DNA of 64,000 bases. Source: Chrysemys picta bellii. Taxonomy: Eukaryota > Chordata > Testudines > Emydidae. The notes below the pieces were generated by a model, which saw only the letters and a list, made by a program, of their open reading frames with translations, was not told the origin of the DNA and made no database searches. The translations under genes were made by a program, and so were the position numbers. Positions 25,738 through 37,939 of this stretch are shown here, piece after piece; the first letter of the stretch is position 1, and every line of letters starts with the position of its first letter. The stretch spans positions 90,034,264 through 90,098,263 of the forward strand of contig NC_088797.1 in the NCBI RefSeq assembly GCF_011386835.1, in the 5' to 3' direction.

Positions 25738-27117
25738 ATCCTTGCACTCTATTGTGAAAATCTCTGCTATGTGTATTGAGAAGCATTGTGTTAGTCATGT
25801 CCACCATACTGAAGAAGTGCTGCCTACTGAAATTATATTCTATAAAAGGAGAAGAGAAAGAAGCCAAGCTCTCTGAGATTTTGAGTGCTGCTTATCTGTT
25901 GGAGGACAAAAAGAGACCATATTTTTTAAGCTACAGTAAAGAAAAGATGCAAATGAGTGTTTTCATAACTTAATATACAGCACAACCAAACCGATAGTGA
26001 GCCAAACTCTACCAGGGTTTACCTCAGCTTTATTCAACACAAAATATGGTGGGGCAGAAAAATTGCCAATGTGGGGAGGTTGAAACAGCTCAAAGAAGTG
26101 GCCTCTGCTGTCTTACATTAATACATGTATTGGGTGCCAGTACAGTCCAAAAAGCTATCCCGGCTGGAGTGGTCTACTACAAACCATTCTATTGGCTACG
26201 GATTGCCTGAGGTGATCTGACCTACTATGCTCCCTTTCACTCCTGGCCTACTTTGACACACCACCTAGGCCAGGAACAAAGTTAGTGCCAGGGAGCTGCT
26301 ATATCATCTTTCCTACACCTGCAGGTTCCACTATGTTAAGGGAATCCCCAGCTCTCATTGCTTTGAACTGCCTTTAATTAAAAATAAATTTAAATATGAA
26401 AGGTTAGAATCTTGAATGAAATTTTGTGTCAGGTTAGAAATAATCAGCAATTAGGCAGCAATTTATGTACATTACATCTGGGGACCTAATTCTAGTGAAC
26501 TCTAGCAGTTGTATACATTAATTTGGATAAAATATAGTGTAGCTATCCATTTTGAGCTGAGCAGTTAGCTGAAAATGTAGTGCCCTGCAGGTTGTTTCCA
26601 TTAAAAGAAGAAACTGATGAATGGAGTTATCTTTTTGTAAATAAAACAGGATTGTATCAAAGAATGTACAAACTACTGATTCCCTGAACAAAGCAGTAAT
26701 CAAATGAGAGAGAGAGAGAGTCATTGATCCTAATTCCAAACCTCTTTTCCAGTCAGTGCGTAGTCCAAAGTTTCTGCTCTTTCCCTGTGTTTCTTTCTCT
26801 CCTATTCTTCTTCTCTCTCTCAGATACCCCTCTACTAAAACAAAAATGAGCCCCTCTACATACATTTTTAAAATTCCTCACCTGTGCCTTTGTTTTGGGT
26901 GTTACCATGTGCTTGGGTTTTGACTGGAAGATGCTATCATTTCAGCTACCTGCTTCCATAAGGGAACTTACTAGTTACTTACAACTACAAAAATGAAGAG
27001 CGGTGGTTACACCTCACTTTAACTCAACCCACAACAGTCTGTATGGGAACTGCACAATAATCTTTTCAAGCAGACAATCCTCCCTCACCACTCCAAGCAC
27101 TATTATGGTAGTTTTAG
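25738..27117. other. Unassigned sequence
   Basis: No gene or element recognised, apart from a short (GA)n run at about 26707-26721. Confidence 0.5.
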
Positions 27118-27125
27118 GTTATATA

Positions 27126-27242
27126 TAGGGTGACCAGATGTCCCGATTTTATAGGGACAGTCCCAATTTTTGGGTCTTTTTCTTATATAGGCTCCTATTA
27201 TACCCTATCCCGATTTTTCACACTTGCTGTCTGGTCACCCTA
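27126..27242. mobile_element. 117-bp hAT-type MITE with perfect TSD
   Basis: Inverted termini TAGGGTGACCAGATGTCC and GCTGTCTGGTCACCCTA. Flanked by identical GTTATATA at 27118-27125 and 27243-27250. The 8-bp duplication points to hAT transposase mobilisation. No coding capacity. Confidence 0.93.
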
Positions 27243-27454
27243 GTTATATAGGACTAAAATTTCTAGTAAAGATTGTGTTGTAGATTTTTAGAAAGTGAAG
27301 GGGAGGTGAAGGAACATGTATAAGATGTATCTAACGTGATAGTGTTGGCCAATGCTGCATTTAGTCGTAGCTTTATTTGCTTTTAGGCTTCTCTGGTTGT
27401 TGTTTTTTGTAGTCACAGGCAGCTGTTGTTCTCTATTTTTACATTTATAGTATA

Positions 27455-27613
27455 CTCCTCTACCCCGATACAATGCTGTTCTCGGGAGCCAAAAAATCTT
27501 ACTGCGTTATATTGAACTTGCTTTGATCCACCGGAGTTGCGCAGCCCCCCACCTCCCAGAGCACTGCTTTACCGTGTTATATCCGAATTCGTAATTATAT
27601 TGGGGTAGAGGTG
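27455..27613. mobile_element. TA-flanked MITE (Tc1/mariner-type, probable)
   Basis: Inverted termini CTCCTCTACCCCGATA and TATTGGGGTAGAGGTG lie between TA dinucleotides (27453-27454 and 27614-27615). About 159 bp, with no ORF. The superfamily rests only on the TA flanks. Confidence 0.7.
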
Positions 27614-27615
27614 TA

Positions 27616-29944
27616 TTATGTTTTTTATGAGTTTTTTAACAATTTTCTGTATCTGTTGGTTTGATACTGTATATAACACACATCATTTATTGAGCATAAA
27701 TTATAGATTGACCAAAATATTAACATGAACAATATTGTAATTAGGCTTGGAAGGGTTAGATGTTTATCAGTAAAGGTAGGCAAACATTGATTTCCCCACA
27801 CACGCACAAACTGATGGAAAAATATTTCCATTGATGATGAACAAAATTTGTTGATAGGTAAAGTAAGAAATTTGCTGCTTTGATAATTTATTACAGTTTG
27901 ATTGAAGGATATTTACTTTGTAATTTTTTTTAACCTGTGATGTTAATTTGTGTGTTAATGGTGATAAAGGTTTTGAATCTCAATCTCTATTGTCATTAAA
28001 CAAGTGTCTGATTTCCCCTATAATTTTCCACAATTGTGAAAATTTCAATAGCTAAAATGGAAAAAAGCTTAAAACCCATAATTATGAAAATGTAAATCAA
28101 TAAATGACTTAAAATAAACATTGATGTTACCTTCAAAATAATAATAAAACAAATTGAATACTGCCATGCCTAACTATATTACAGACAATATTCTGAAGGA
28201 GTGGGAGGAGTTTTACTTCATTGTGGTGCATGGGATGAGAAAATAATCCCATAGCATATCAGCGATGATGATATGGAGACATATCGTCCCCTGAATGGGT
28301 CATCCTCTGAACTCGGCACATTTCAGTTCATTGAATCTCCTTTCAGTTGCCCCGTCAGGAGAGGGGGTTGTCCCCCTCTCAGAGTAAGCAAGGTTTGGCC
28401 AGCCAAACCTACAGATGTACTGACATCTGTCTAGGCTAATTGCTTGGCATAACTCCTGAATATATCCCTTTCTCAATGGTCACATGTTCCCCACACAAAT
28501 TGTAGTGAAATGGATTTCTTGTGACTGCTGTCCCAAATCTCCCTTCAAAATAGGAAGGGAATATTCACTATACAGAGATGAAAGCAACATAAGGAAATGC
28601 TGACAGTATCTTATTCAGCGATGTCTCACAGCTGTTATTTATTCCCATTGGCTTGAGGCCACAGAAGGCTGCTCATAGTCCAGTCCTCTACTAATTGTTG
28701 TATGACACCTCCACAGCGTCCTTATCTCATGGACTGGGGGGCGAGGGGTCCCTTATATGGAATCGGATGAAGGGTAGAGGATGCTGGTGATCTGCTTTCA
28801 TCACCTCTGTGTCCCCCCACCCCAGATGCACCTGCTTAGATCTTGAAAAGAGCATTGGAGACTTAATCTCTGTAGACATGAGAGCAAGAAAATATGACTC
28901 TTTCTGAGTCCCTCAGTTTTCTTCAAAACAGACAGAGAAGGCATAGTTTATAAAAAATACAAGTGAGGTGGTTGCTCTATCTGTGTTTATGTTAACACCT
29001 CCGTCCCATACAAATCACAGGTAGCATACATTTTTCAGCATGGTTGAGCTACAGTTCTCCATTGGGGATCAAAGAACGATGCAACAGATGCCCTTAAGAG
29101 AAATTCATTATCACAAAACATAAAAGTTGCACATTACAAGATCATAAATGAAACAAAAGAAAGGAAGCCTTTGAAAATCAAAGCAGCAATGTCTACGTGT
29201 CATAACATAAAAGAACTTGTACAATTTTCTTTCGGCTTTAAACCCCGAAGAGAAGCATCACAGACAAGATTATTCATTTGCAAGTGCACAATGTTTTGAA
29301 GTTCAACAGGTGAAAGTCAGTGTTCCATTACAAAATATAGTGTCTGCCCCTCTTCGAGGCCTGCAGGCAGTGGAACCTGTGGAGTTGCTCTCTCTGGGGG
29401 TAGGGGTGTGTGTGTGTGTGTTGGAGGTCAGGATTCCAGAAGTAGTAGTTACAGACTTCCTGCCCACCATGCAGCAGTGTGTTGTGGGGAATCTCCTTTT
29501 ATCCAAGCATAACGGATACTTTTGTGGGCAATCTGGGAGGCTCAGGCACTAAGCTCCAGATGCCCCAGGTTTGATCCCGCTGGCCAATGACTGGGGTCTG
29601 TTGGTATTACTATAGCACAATTTTTGTCCTCTTGAATCCACCCATACACCTTGACTACTCATTAATTTAATGGCATTTTATTGCAATGTCAAGAGCATGT
29701 AGACTTAAACACATTTTATAAAGAATGTAAAATAAGTGATCATTTCTGGGTTCTCATAAGAGACTTCACTTAAAAATTTATGGAGATTGAAATTCTTCAT
29801 TTTCATCTATAGTGAGCTCAAAATCTGGAATGTTACAAGGAGAAAAAAATGGAAAATGCTGATCTCCTAGCCCATGAGTGACATGAAAGGTAAATTTTGG
29901 TTGTGGTTCTGGAAGCCAACTAGGCCCACAGAAATATTCTTAGT
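27616..29944. other. Unassigned sequence
   Basis: No gene or named element. A GT microsatellite lies at about 29405-29421. Confidence 0.5.
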
Positions 29945-30464
29945 ATCAGAGGGATAGCCGTGTTAGTCTGTATCCACAAAAACAACAAGGAGTCTGGTCG
30001 CACCTTAAAGAGTAACAGATTTATTTGGGCATAAGCTTTTATGGGTAAAAAAATCCACTTCTTCAGATGCATGGAGTGAAAATTACAGACACACGCATAA
30101 ATATACTGGCACATGAAGAGAAGGGAGTTACCTTACAAGTGGAGAACCAGTGCTGACAAAGCCAATTCAGTCAGGGTGGATGTGATCCACTCCCAATAAC
30201 TGATCAGGAGGTGTCAATACCAAGAGAGGGAAAGTTGCTTTTGTAGTGAGCCAACCTTGCCCAGTCCCTATTCAAGCCCAAATTGATGGTGTTAAATTTG
30301 TAAATGAATTGTAGCTCTGCAGTTTCTCTTTGAAGGCTGTTTTTGAAGTTGTTGTTGGGTTTTTTATTTATTTATTTTTGAAGGATGGCTACTTTTATTA
30401 TTGAATGTCCAGGGAGATTGAAGTGTTCTACTGGCTTTTGTATGTTACCATTCCTGATGTCTGA

Positions 30465-30563
30465 TTTGTGCCATTTATTCTTTTACGTATAGACTGTCCA
30501 ATTTGGCCAGTGTATATGGCAGAGGGGCATTGCTGGCACATGATGGCATATATCACATTAGTA
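30465..30563 (-). pseudogene. GIY-YIG-like endonuclease segment of the PLE
   Basis: In one minus-strand frame this reads TNVIYAIMCQQCPSAIYTGQ followed by IGQSIRKRINGTNQTSG. The VIY..MCxxC...IYTG...R arrangement is the GIY-YIG-type core that follows a CxxC knuckle in EN+ Penelope-like elements. It supports the EN-containing class. Only the first half of the domain is readable before the frame is lost. Confidence 0.75.
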
Positions 30564-31045
30564 GATGTGCAGGTGAATGAGCCCCTGATGGTGTGGCTGA
30601 TGATGTTGGGTCCTCTGATGGTGTCGCTAGAGTAGATATGGGGACAGAGTAGGCAACAGGGTTTGTTACAGGGAGTGGTTCCTGGGTTAGTGTTTCTGTG
30701 TTGTTGTGTGTAGGTGCTGGTGAGTATTTGCTTCAGGTTGGGGGGCTGAGTGTAAGCAAGGACTGGCCTGCCTCCTGAGGTCTGTGAGAGTGAGGAATCG
30801 TTTTCCAGGATAGGTTGTAGATCATTGATGATGTGCTGGAGAGGTTTTAGCTGGGGGCTGTATGTGATGGCCAGTGGTGTTCTGTTATTTTCCTTGTTGG
30901 GCCTGTCCTGTAGTAGGTGACTTCTGGGTACCTATCTCGCTCTGTCAATCTATTTCCTCACTTCCCCAGATGGGTATTGTAGTTTTAAGAATGCTTGATA
31001 AAGCTCTTGTAGGTGTTTGTCTCTGTCTGAGGGATTGGAGAAAAT

Positions 31046-31612
31046 TCAGTTGTATCTTAGGGCTTGGCTGTAGACAATGGTTTGTGTGAAGTGTCCTGGA
31101 TGGAAGTTGGAGGCATGTAGGTAAGTATAGCGGTCAGTAGGTTTCCAGTATTGGGTGGTGTTTATGTGACCATCACTTACCGTATTTGCACTGTAGTGTC
31201 CAGGAAGTGTATCTCTTGTGTGGACTGGTCCAGGCTGAGGTTGATGGGTGGGGTGGAAATTGTTGAAATTCAGGTGGAATTCTTCAAGGGCCTCCTTCCT
31301 GTGGATCCATATGATGAAGATGTCATCAATGTAGCACAAGTGGAGGAGGAGCACTAAGGGACGAGAGCTGAGGAAGCGTTGTTCTAAGTCAGCCGTACAA
31401 ATGTTGGCATACTGTGGGGTCATGTGGGTATCCATAGCAGTGCCGCTGACTTGAAGGGATAAGTTGTCCCCAAATCTGAAATGGTTGTGGGTGAGGACAA
31501 AGTCACAAAGCTCAGCCACCACGTGTGCCATGGCCTCATCAGGGATACTATTCCTGACAGCTTGTAGTCCATCCTCTTGTGGAATATTGGTGTAAAGAGC
31601 TTCTACATCCAT
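31046..31612 (-). pseudogene. Penelope-like reverse transcriptase core fragment
   Basis: A 188-codon open segment of the PLE polymerase. It starts inside the finger/palm at MDVEALYTNIPQEDG (catalytic Asp in DVEALYTN, residue 2), carries a QVSGTAMDTHMTPQYAN block (residues 54-70), and has the catalytic YIDD box at residues 94-97, followed by the FHLNFNNFHP block. In the QVSGTAM block, PLEs usually have Gly where this copy has Asp61. From about residue 121 to 144 the frame reads PTHQPQPG-like nonsense, while the +1 frame reads INLSLDQSTQEIHFLDTTVQ. Two compensating indels therefore bracket that part before the original frame resumes at DGHINTTQYWKPTDRY. The ATG is internal and not a real start. 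Would act as RT in target-primed insertion; defective here. Confidence 0.9.
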
Positions 31613-31742
31613 GGTGGCCAGGATGGTGTTTTCAGGAAGATCACCAATGCATTGTACTTTCCTCAGGAAGTTGTTGGTGTCTCAAAGATAGCAAGGAGTG
31701 CTGGTAGTGTAGGGTCTGAGGAGAGAGTCCAAATAGCCAGAT

Positions 31743-31822
31743 AATCCTGCTGTAAGAGAGCCAATGCCTGAGATGATGGGACGCCCCATCATCTCAGGCA
31801 TTGGCTCTCTTACAGCAGGATT
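31743..31822. repeat. Perfect 38-bp inverted repeat inside the PLE
   Basis: The arms 31743-31780 and 31785-31822 are perfect reverse complements separated by four bases. In the PLE reading frame the extra arm encodes ten residues (AVREPMPEMM) between GNP and GRPIISG, at a position where PLE polymerases normally read GNPGRPIISG. Confidence 0.97.
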
Positions 31823-32348
31823 TCCAGGTTTATGGATCTTGGATAGAATACCCCTGGTCAGGGCTCTAGGGGTGTGTCTATGTAGATTTGTTCCTGTGCT
31901 ATAGCAGGGAGTTTCTTGTGCAGATGGTGTAGGTTTTTTTTGGTAGTCCTCAGTGGGATTGAAGGATAATGGCCTGTCAAATGTGGTGGTGGAGAGTTGC
32001 CTGGCGCCTCCGGTTCATGATGACTACAGCATCTCCTTTGTCAGTCCCTTTGATTATAATGTCAGAGTTGTTTCTGAGGCAGTGGATGGCATTGTGTTCT
32101 GTACGGCTGAGGTTATGGGGCAAGTGATGCCATTTGTTTACAATTTCAGCCTGTGCACGTCTGTGGAAGCACTCTATGTAGAAGTCCAGTCTGTCATTTC
32201 AACCATCAGGAGGAGTCGGCGCAGAATTCTTCTTATAGTGTTGGTAGGAGGGTTCCTGTAGGTAAGTGCTCTGTTCAGTGGTGTGTTTGAAAATATTCCT
32301 TGAGTCGGAGATGGCAAAAGTAGGCTTCCAGATCACTGCAGAACTGTA

Positions 32349-32705
32349 TCATGCGCGTGGGGGTGGTGCGGCAGAGAGTCCCTGAGATAAGACAGACTTT
32401 TTTGCTGGGCTAAGTGTGTGATTGGATAGATTAACAATTTTGTTGGGTGAGTTAATGATACCACTGTTGTAGCCCCCTGTGGCATGTAGGAGTTTAGATA
32501 GTTTACTGTCCTTTTTCCTCTGTAGAGAAGTAAAGTGTGCATTGTAAATGGCTTGTCTTATTTTTGTAAAGTCCAGCCACATGGAAGTTTGTGTGGAAGG
32601 TTGGTATTGTATGAGAGTCTCCAGTTCTGAGAGCTCATTCTTGATCTTCTCCTGTACAGGATGCTGATCAAGTGGTTCTTCAGTTTCATTGAGAGTGTGT
32701 GGCAC
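32349..32705 (-). pseudogene. N-terminal region of the Penelope-like polyprotein
   Basis: A 118-codon frame with a Lys/Glu-rich first half (EEPLDQHPVQEKIKNELSEL), then KIVNLSNHTLSPAKKSVLSQ and GLSAAPPPRA. The NLS..LSPAE..VLxxGL motif is the conserved stretch upstream of the RT in PLE polyproteins. Probably coiled-coil prone at its start. It continues out of frame into 32348-32030. Confidence 0.7.
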
Positions 32706-32710
32706 AATCT

Positions 32711-34199
32711 CTCACAATAGTCATTGTAGTATATTGATTGCAATGGATTTTTTACCTTCAGTCCATTTGGTATGATGTCCATCTGTTTGCACTTGCTCCA
32801 GGCTGACAGATTCTGAGAAAAGCTGACACCCAATGCAGAGGAAAGAGAAGCAGGAATGGGGAAGGGAAAACAGGTGAAAACCCTGTGTTTGGAAAATTTT
32901 GCAGGCTTTTTACTACACAAGTGTCCAAGGGATTCATTTCTAATATTCTGCCAGTTTTGTTTGACCTTTACCTATATTTTTGCAAATGTTAGAGGGCGAA
33001 GTTAAATGTGAGTGGGCTATGTAAGTGGGGCAGCTTGTGTATGAATTAGGGAGGATTCTATGGCATTGGGGAAAAGACTGCATACTTTACGGGTGTGCCT
33101 CTAAACAATGGGACATTTGAGTTTTTTAAAGAGTAGTTTTAAGAAATTGAAGTGCTTATTATTTATTCCAACGTCCGAGGCCCAATCCAGCTAACCTGTG
33201 AGTTTAGCCCTATGTATTAAGAGAACATGGAGTTTTACAGTAAAGACAGGTGTCAGTGAATAAGTAAAAAGAGAAACAAAAATGTTAAAGTTCTGGTCTT
33301 TGGAAATTTTAACCTTGTTACTCAATTAATATAATAGACTGTCAGAATTCTGTAGAAATGAAATGCTGCAAATTGGGATGTACATTATACAATAGCTAAA
33401 TCCTCCTTCCTCCCAGCACAGCTGGTTGTTCCTTCCTTCTGCTATGTGACCACATATTAAGGGGACTATTGCTTACTGGAGAGAACCATTTCTTTTCCTT
33501 TCTATTATAGGCATTAAGACCATACTTCTCACTGTGACATCTCCCCAAATAAGAACCGTTTCCAATGTGAAATAAAATCTCTAGTCAGAATCCACCCAGG
33601 TTTCATCCAAACTAGTAAAAATACTAACTGGAGATTTCAACGTGTCAAACTGTAGAAATAGTATTGATTAAAGATGCTCGTAATAAACTGGACAAGCATG
33701 GATCTGTAGGCTTATCAGGAGGGTGGGGAATAAGTGTAGAGAAACATTTTTTTCCTCATTACATTTCACAGAAATGGTTGATATCGTTTGCTAAGCTACA
33801 GTCAAATATTGTAATGGAACTGTCACCAGCAGTTAAAGATTTTAAAGAGCAAAGACAAATCTCAAACTTCTGAAGTTAGGGGCTGAAATTCCCAATTAAT
33901 ATTCTTTCAAGAGACCATCTTTTGTCTTCTCCTGAGAATAGTGTAATTAAAATGAAACAAATGCACCACACAATTGAATTTCTTTAGACTATGAACTTCT
34001 ATTCAGCAACAGAAATTACTGTGTCACATCATTAAAACAACACAGTTAATTCTTTAGCACAGTAGATGACACTAAATACTCGAGTATTATCTGGTTAACT
34101 CCCAAGATAATTCATATGACACGAGGGTCCTCTGGTTTTTTCCCAGCTGCAATACCATCACAGGGACTTGGGCACACAGACAGAGCCCATCTGAAAATA
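32711..34199. other. Unassigned sequence
   Basis: May include the PLE 5' leader at its start (to about 32860). No gene, RNA gene or clear repeat otherwise. Confidence 0.45.
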
Positions 34200-34375
34200 T
34201 TAAAATGGTGTTCAATCGCGATCTGCGACAGCAATTTGGCGGGAGATCCTTCGCTCCAAGCAGGAGTGAGGGACCATCCGCCGAATTGCTGCCGAACAGC
34301 TGGACGTGCCATCCCTCTCTGAAGTGGCCGCCCCAAGCACCTGCTTGGTAAGCTGGTGCCTGGAGCCGGCCCTGA
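34200..34375. mobile_element. GC-rich hAT-like MITE, one end clear
   Basis: Right part GCCGCCCCAAGCACCTGCTT then GGTGCCTGGAGCCGGCCCTG matches, in reverse, the left end of the element at 37271-37500. An internal GGCGGGAGATCC..GACCATCCGCCG inverted repeat is present. The left terminus is not clear. Confidence 0.65.
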
Positions 34376-37270
34376 CAGAACAAAACTTATTTTCTATTTC
34401 AGGCACTTGAACTAGGTGACATATAGTTTCTATCACGTTTGGCAGATTACTCTTCCACTGGATGTTTTGTTACTTCACCATTCAGTTGTATCTTTATATT
34501 TGCATTGTCCAGTAATTTGTATGCACTTATTTTGATTATAGATTCTAAGTCATGTTGGAGATTCTTCATTATTGTGCCCCAAAAACACAGATCATCTTTA
34601 TTACTCATTCAGTTTTCATCAGATGTCGTCTACTGCATCTGAATATTTTAGCTTATGGTGCATTGCTGTGAGCATCACAGGAGTTGTCTTCCATGTGCCA
34701 TCTAAATGGCTGTCTCTTTTTGGAAGCACTTTTGCTAATCTAGTGTTGATTTTATCTGTTTGCTCCTACTTGACCAATACATTCTAGAAGGGATGTTAGA
34801 CACCTTTTCATTTCAACCCTGTTCATCAACATTCAGACTAGTAAGCCCCACTCTCTTATAGAAGCATTTCTAATATATTCCAAGATACTGCTCTTTGGAC
34901 CATTTCTTTTTTCTCCTGGGCCTTTGTATACTATATACTTTCTTCTATGCCAAAAACTTTGTTGATGAATTTCTTCATGACAGAATAGTATGTTCAAATC
35001 TTCACTCTTGAGCAAGCCTATGAGGTTCCTTACTGACAAATTGTAGCCTATTGCTGATAAAACTCTTTACATGTACTGTACCCTCACTAGTGTGTATTTT
35101 ATAAGCCTAATCACAAGGTTGTCCTCAGTATCCCAAAGCTGTGAAACAGTATGTTAAGCCTCTTCAGTAGCAGTCTTCTATTAGCAAATACACATTTCAA
35201 GTCTACATGAACATGTTTGTTCTCTGCATTTGCCTGGACAAGCTAATATTTCATGAATGAAGGATGTTTGGCGTTTGGCCTGATCAAGATTCCATTGGAG
35301 TCAACAGGAGTTTTGTTGTTGACTTCACTGGAAGCGGGACTGATCCTTAATTAAGGCTTTTGATGTTAGGAATACATGTATTCCTCTCACACAATTTCTC
35401 CTGCAAAAACATTTTTGAAAAAGAACCTGACCATATCCTTACATGGATCCTCACCAATACAATAGAACACTATGGGAGTAAAGGTCACTATGTGCTGAAT
35501 TGTTTTTCAGGATCAATCCCCAAAACTTTACTTTTTGTTTCTTCTGTTGAGGTGCACAAAATATACAGACTTAGGCCCTATGTCTTAATTCCCAGATGTC
35601 CAGAATAAATTACATTTACCATTTCTTTTGTCAATGATTTAGGAATTATAATTTTACTTTTCACCATTTACTCAGTCTTGTGTTGTTCCTTGTGGAGCTT
35701 CAACTATTCTCCTATAAATGGAATATCACTTTTGCCACCATTTTACATCAATTCATTTAATGTTGTCTGTCTCCTATGTTTGTTTTCGTCCACATCTCAT
35801 TTCAGTTAGAGTAGTTTTTGTTTACTCACTGGTAGATTGTTACTTAGCACATGTATTTTTTTTTTTTCATTTTCTGTAACACTTAGCACATGGTCAACTA
35901 GTTTCAGATTTGTAGTTTTTCAGGCTTAGTATTTCTTCTGAATTTACCTGTGACATATAATACACATCACTGTGTTGGTTTGGATTCTGAATAGTAATAC
36001 TCTCTTGTTGGTTAGAAGAAGCCATACCATAACATCCCACCAAAACCTCCACTGAGAGTGACTAAGGGCATGTATAGTCAAATTGTCAGTGTCTGGCAAA
36101 CTAGGGTGTAAAACTATAGCACACTGTCCATGTAGACCCTGCTACCATTCACTAATAGTTCACTAGTGTGCTTTGATCTACTCTGCTTTGCAACAGTAAT
36201 AGAGACCTCCCCACACTCAAAGAAGCTAAAAACTACAATTTCACTTTTAACTCACCTTCTTCTGTCTAGTTACTGTTACTCGCTTTTAAGTCAGACCTGA
36301 ACACCTGTGGTTTTTCTAGTCCTTAAAGCCAGCTTGGGGAGCACAGAGGACCTCAGGCAGGGTCTGTTAGACCTGGTTGGGACATCTCCGGCCAGCCACT
36401 CTTCCAGTCCTTGGATGAGGTGGGGGATGGTCCAGTAAGAGGGAGGACCCAGCCCCATTGAACAGACAGCACTGTGGTAACAGGACCCCTTTCTCCCCTC
36501 ACACTCAGCCCCTTCGCTCCAGTGCAACCAATGAAAGGGAGCAGTGCACTGGGGAGGAGAGAGGGTCCAAGCCTGACATCTACTAGGGACAGGCCCCCCT
36601 TACCATCTCTGCACCGGGAGGCCCTCGGAAGCAGGAGCCATTGGAGGAGGGCAAGGGCCAGGGCTGCAGGATCTCTGTGAGACATGTGCCTGTTCCCCTC
36701 TCCCCCTCTCCCTCCTACTCCCCAAATTGCAGTCTGTTGCAGAAAAGGTTGCCTTCACAGGAACCAGGCTCTGGTTTTTCATGAGAACACCCCGGCTCCC
36801 CTGAGATGTCTCCTCAGTGAAAGGATGCACAGTGCCTCTCCCCATTTTGTGTTATATTGAAACTGTCTTTTGTCTTTATTCATAGGGCAGGGTGATCCCT
36901 GTCTGTTGTAATGCTCTTGTATTCCCGCCAAGCTGTTTTGATTGTTGTCTCTGATGGCTTTCCATTGATAGTCTTGGCATGGAGCAAGAGTGGACAATTG
37001 AGCCTGGCATTACTTCTCCTGCTAAACAGGGAGGGGTGACAACTCCCTCCTACCTGAATGGGTCATCACCAAGACATATTATTACCAGACAACTAACGTT
37101 TACACCAAGTTCATAAAGCAGACTTTCAATATAAATACATTATTCCCATCCTTACACATTACCCGTACATACGTCTGGCAATGATTATGACTCTTGACCA
37201 GTTACGAGCTTTCTGTAGATACCTTACAGGCTATGCTTTATGGATAAATAGCCTCCACGATGTGTTTGGT
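34376..37270. other. Unassigned sequence with one short foldback
   Basis: 35277-35347 is an inverted pair (GGCCTGATCAAGATTCCATT at the left; a CACTGGAAGCGGGACTGATCC-like right arm), a short foldback repeat. 36300-36720 is GC-richer, but has no promoter or gene structure I can support. Confidence 0.45.
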
Positions 37271-37500
37271 CAGGGCCGGTTAAAGGCACCAGCTCAGCAA
37301 GCAGGTGCTTGGGGCGGCCAAGGGGAAGTGGCGGCAGGTCGGGCTCTTCGGCGGCGGATCCCTCGGTCCCTCTCGGAGGGATGGACCTGCCGCCGAAGAA
37401 TGAAGCGGTGGCAGTAGAGCTGCCGCTGAAGTGCCGCCGATCGCGGCTTTTTTTCCCCCCCCCGCCGCTTGGGGCGGCAAAACCACTGGAGCCGGTCCTG
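37271..37500. mobile_element. GC-rich foldback MITE (hAT-like)
   Basis: Inverted termini CAGGGCCGGTTAAAGGC and ACTGGAGCCGGTCCTG, with GCTTGGGGCGGC near both ends and internal inverted GGCGGCGGATCCCTC..GAGGGATGGACCTGCCGCCG blocks. I could not find a clear 8-bp target duplication. It explains the local GC peak and the spurious open frames there. Confidence 0.75.
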
Positions 37501-37939
37501 GCTGGAGAGGGGCAGGTCAACTGTTGTCTAGGATTCTTTGGGCAGTGGCCCGCACTGTGACGTTCCCCAAGGTACAGTGTGGACCGTTGAACAGCGGTGT
37601 CCCCTTAACTCTCTCGTCTGGGGTGCCTTTTACACTGCTTTGCTGTCAGAACAGCCACACCTGGCCGGCTCACACAGCCTTCAGCATGCAAATTCACCCC
37701 CAGCTAATTACATGAGCACGCTGACCAGTCACTCATGCATTACATTAAGGACAAATTACATACTCTCAAATTCTTAGTCCCAGCCTTGTTCCCCCAGCAA
37801 TCTGTCCAGCACACTACTGAACAGTACAAGCTCACAGGAAGTCCGTCATTTCATCAAAGGAAATGATACATGCACCAGACTTGTTATCCTAAATGGAGTT
37901 TCCCACACCTGCTAATCCAAACACACCGGTTAAGATAAA
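37501..37939. other. Left flank of the nested insertion cluster
   Basis: Continues across the hAT insertion into 45573-46061. Possibly part of a larger LTR-type element, but no termini were found. No gene. Confidence 0.35.

Larger units (their letters stand above)
29945..32710 (-). mobile_element. Penelope-like retroelement (EN-containing), degraded
   Basis: Read on the minus strand, the parts come in canonical order: an N-terminal region (32705-32260), a TDKGDAVVIMN block (about 32030), SKIHKPGNP (about 31830), GRPIISGIGSLTAG, the RT core (31612-31250), a linker, a GIY-YIG-like endonuclease segment (about 30563-30465), and the tail ending TAACACGGCTATCCC (29945). This order and the vocabulary match EN+ PLEs (Neptune/Penelope type). 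Stops and frameshifts lie throughout, so it cannot be expressed intact. The 5' limit is uncertain. Confidence 0.9.

Noticed and set aside
34439..35608. Possible old L1-like LINE on the minus strand
   Set aside because: The translated pieces lack RT motifs in order. A library search would be needed.
36291..36845. Overlapping frames in a GC-richer block
   Set aside because: No protein motif, no splice structure and frames on both strands. Could be an old LTR but no termini were found.
37224..37560. Possible CpG-island promoter at 37.3-37.5 kb
   Set aside because: The GC peak coincides exactly with a MITE having inverted termini. No gene starts nearby.
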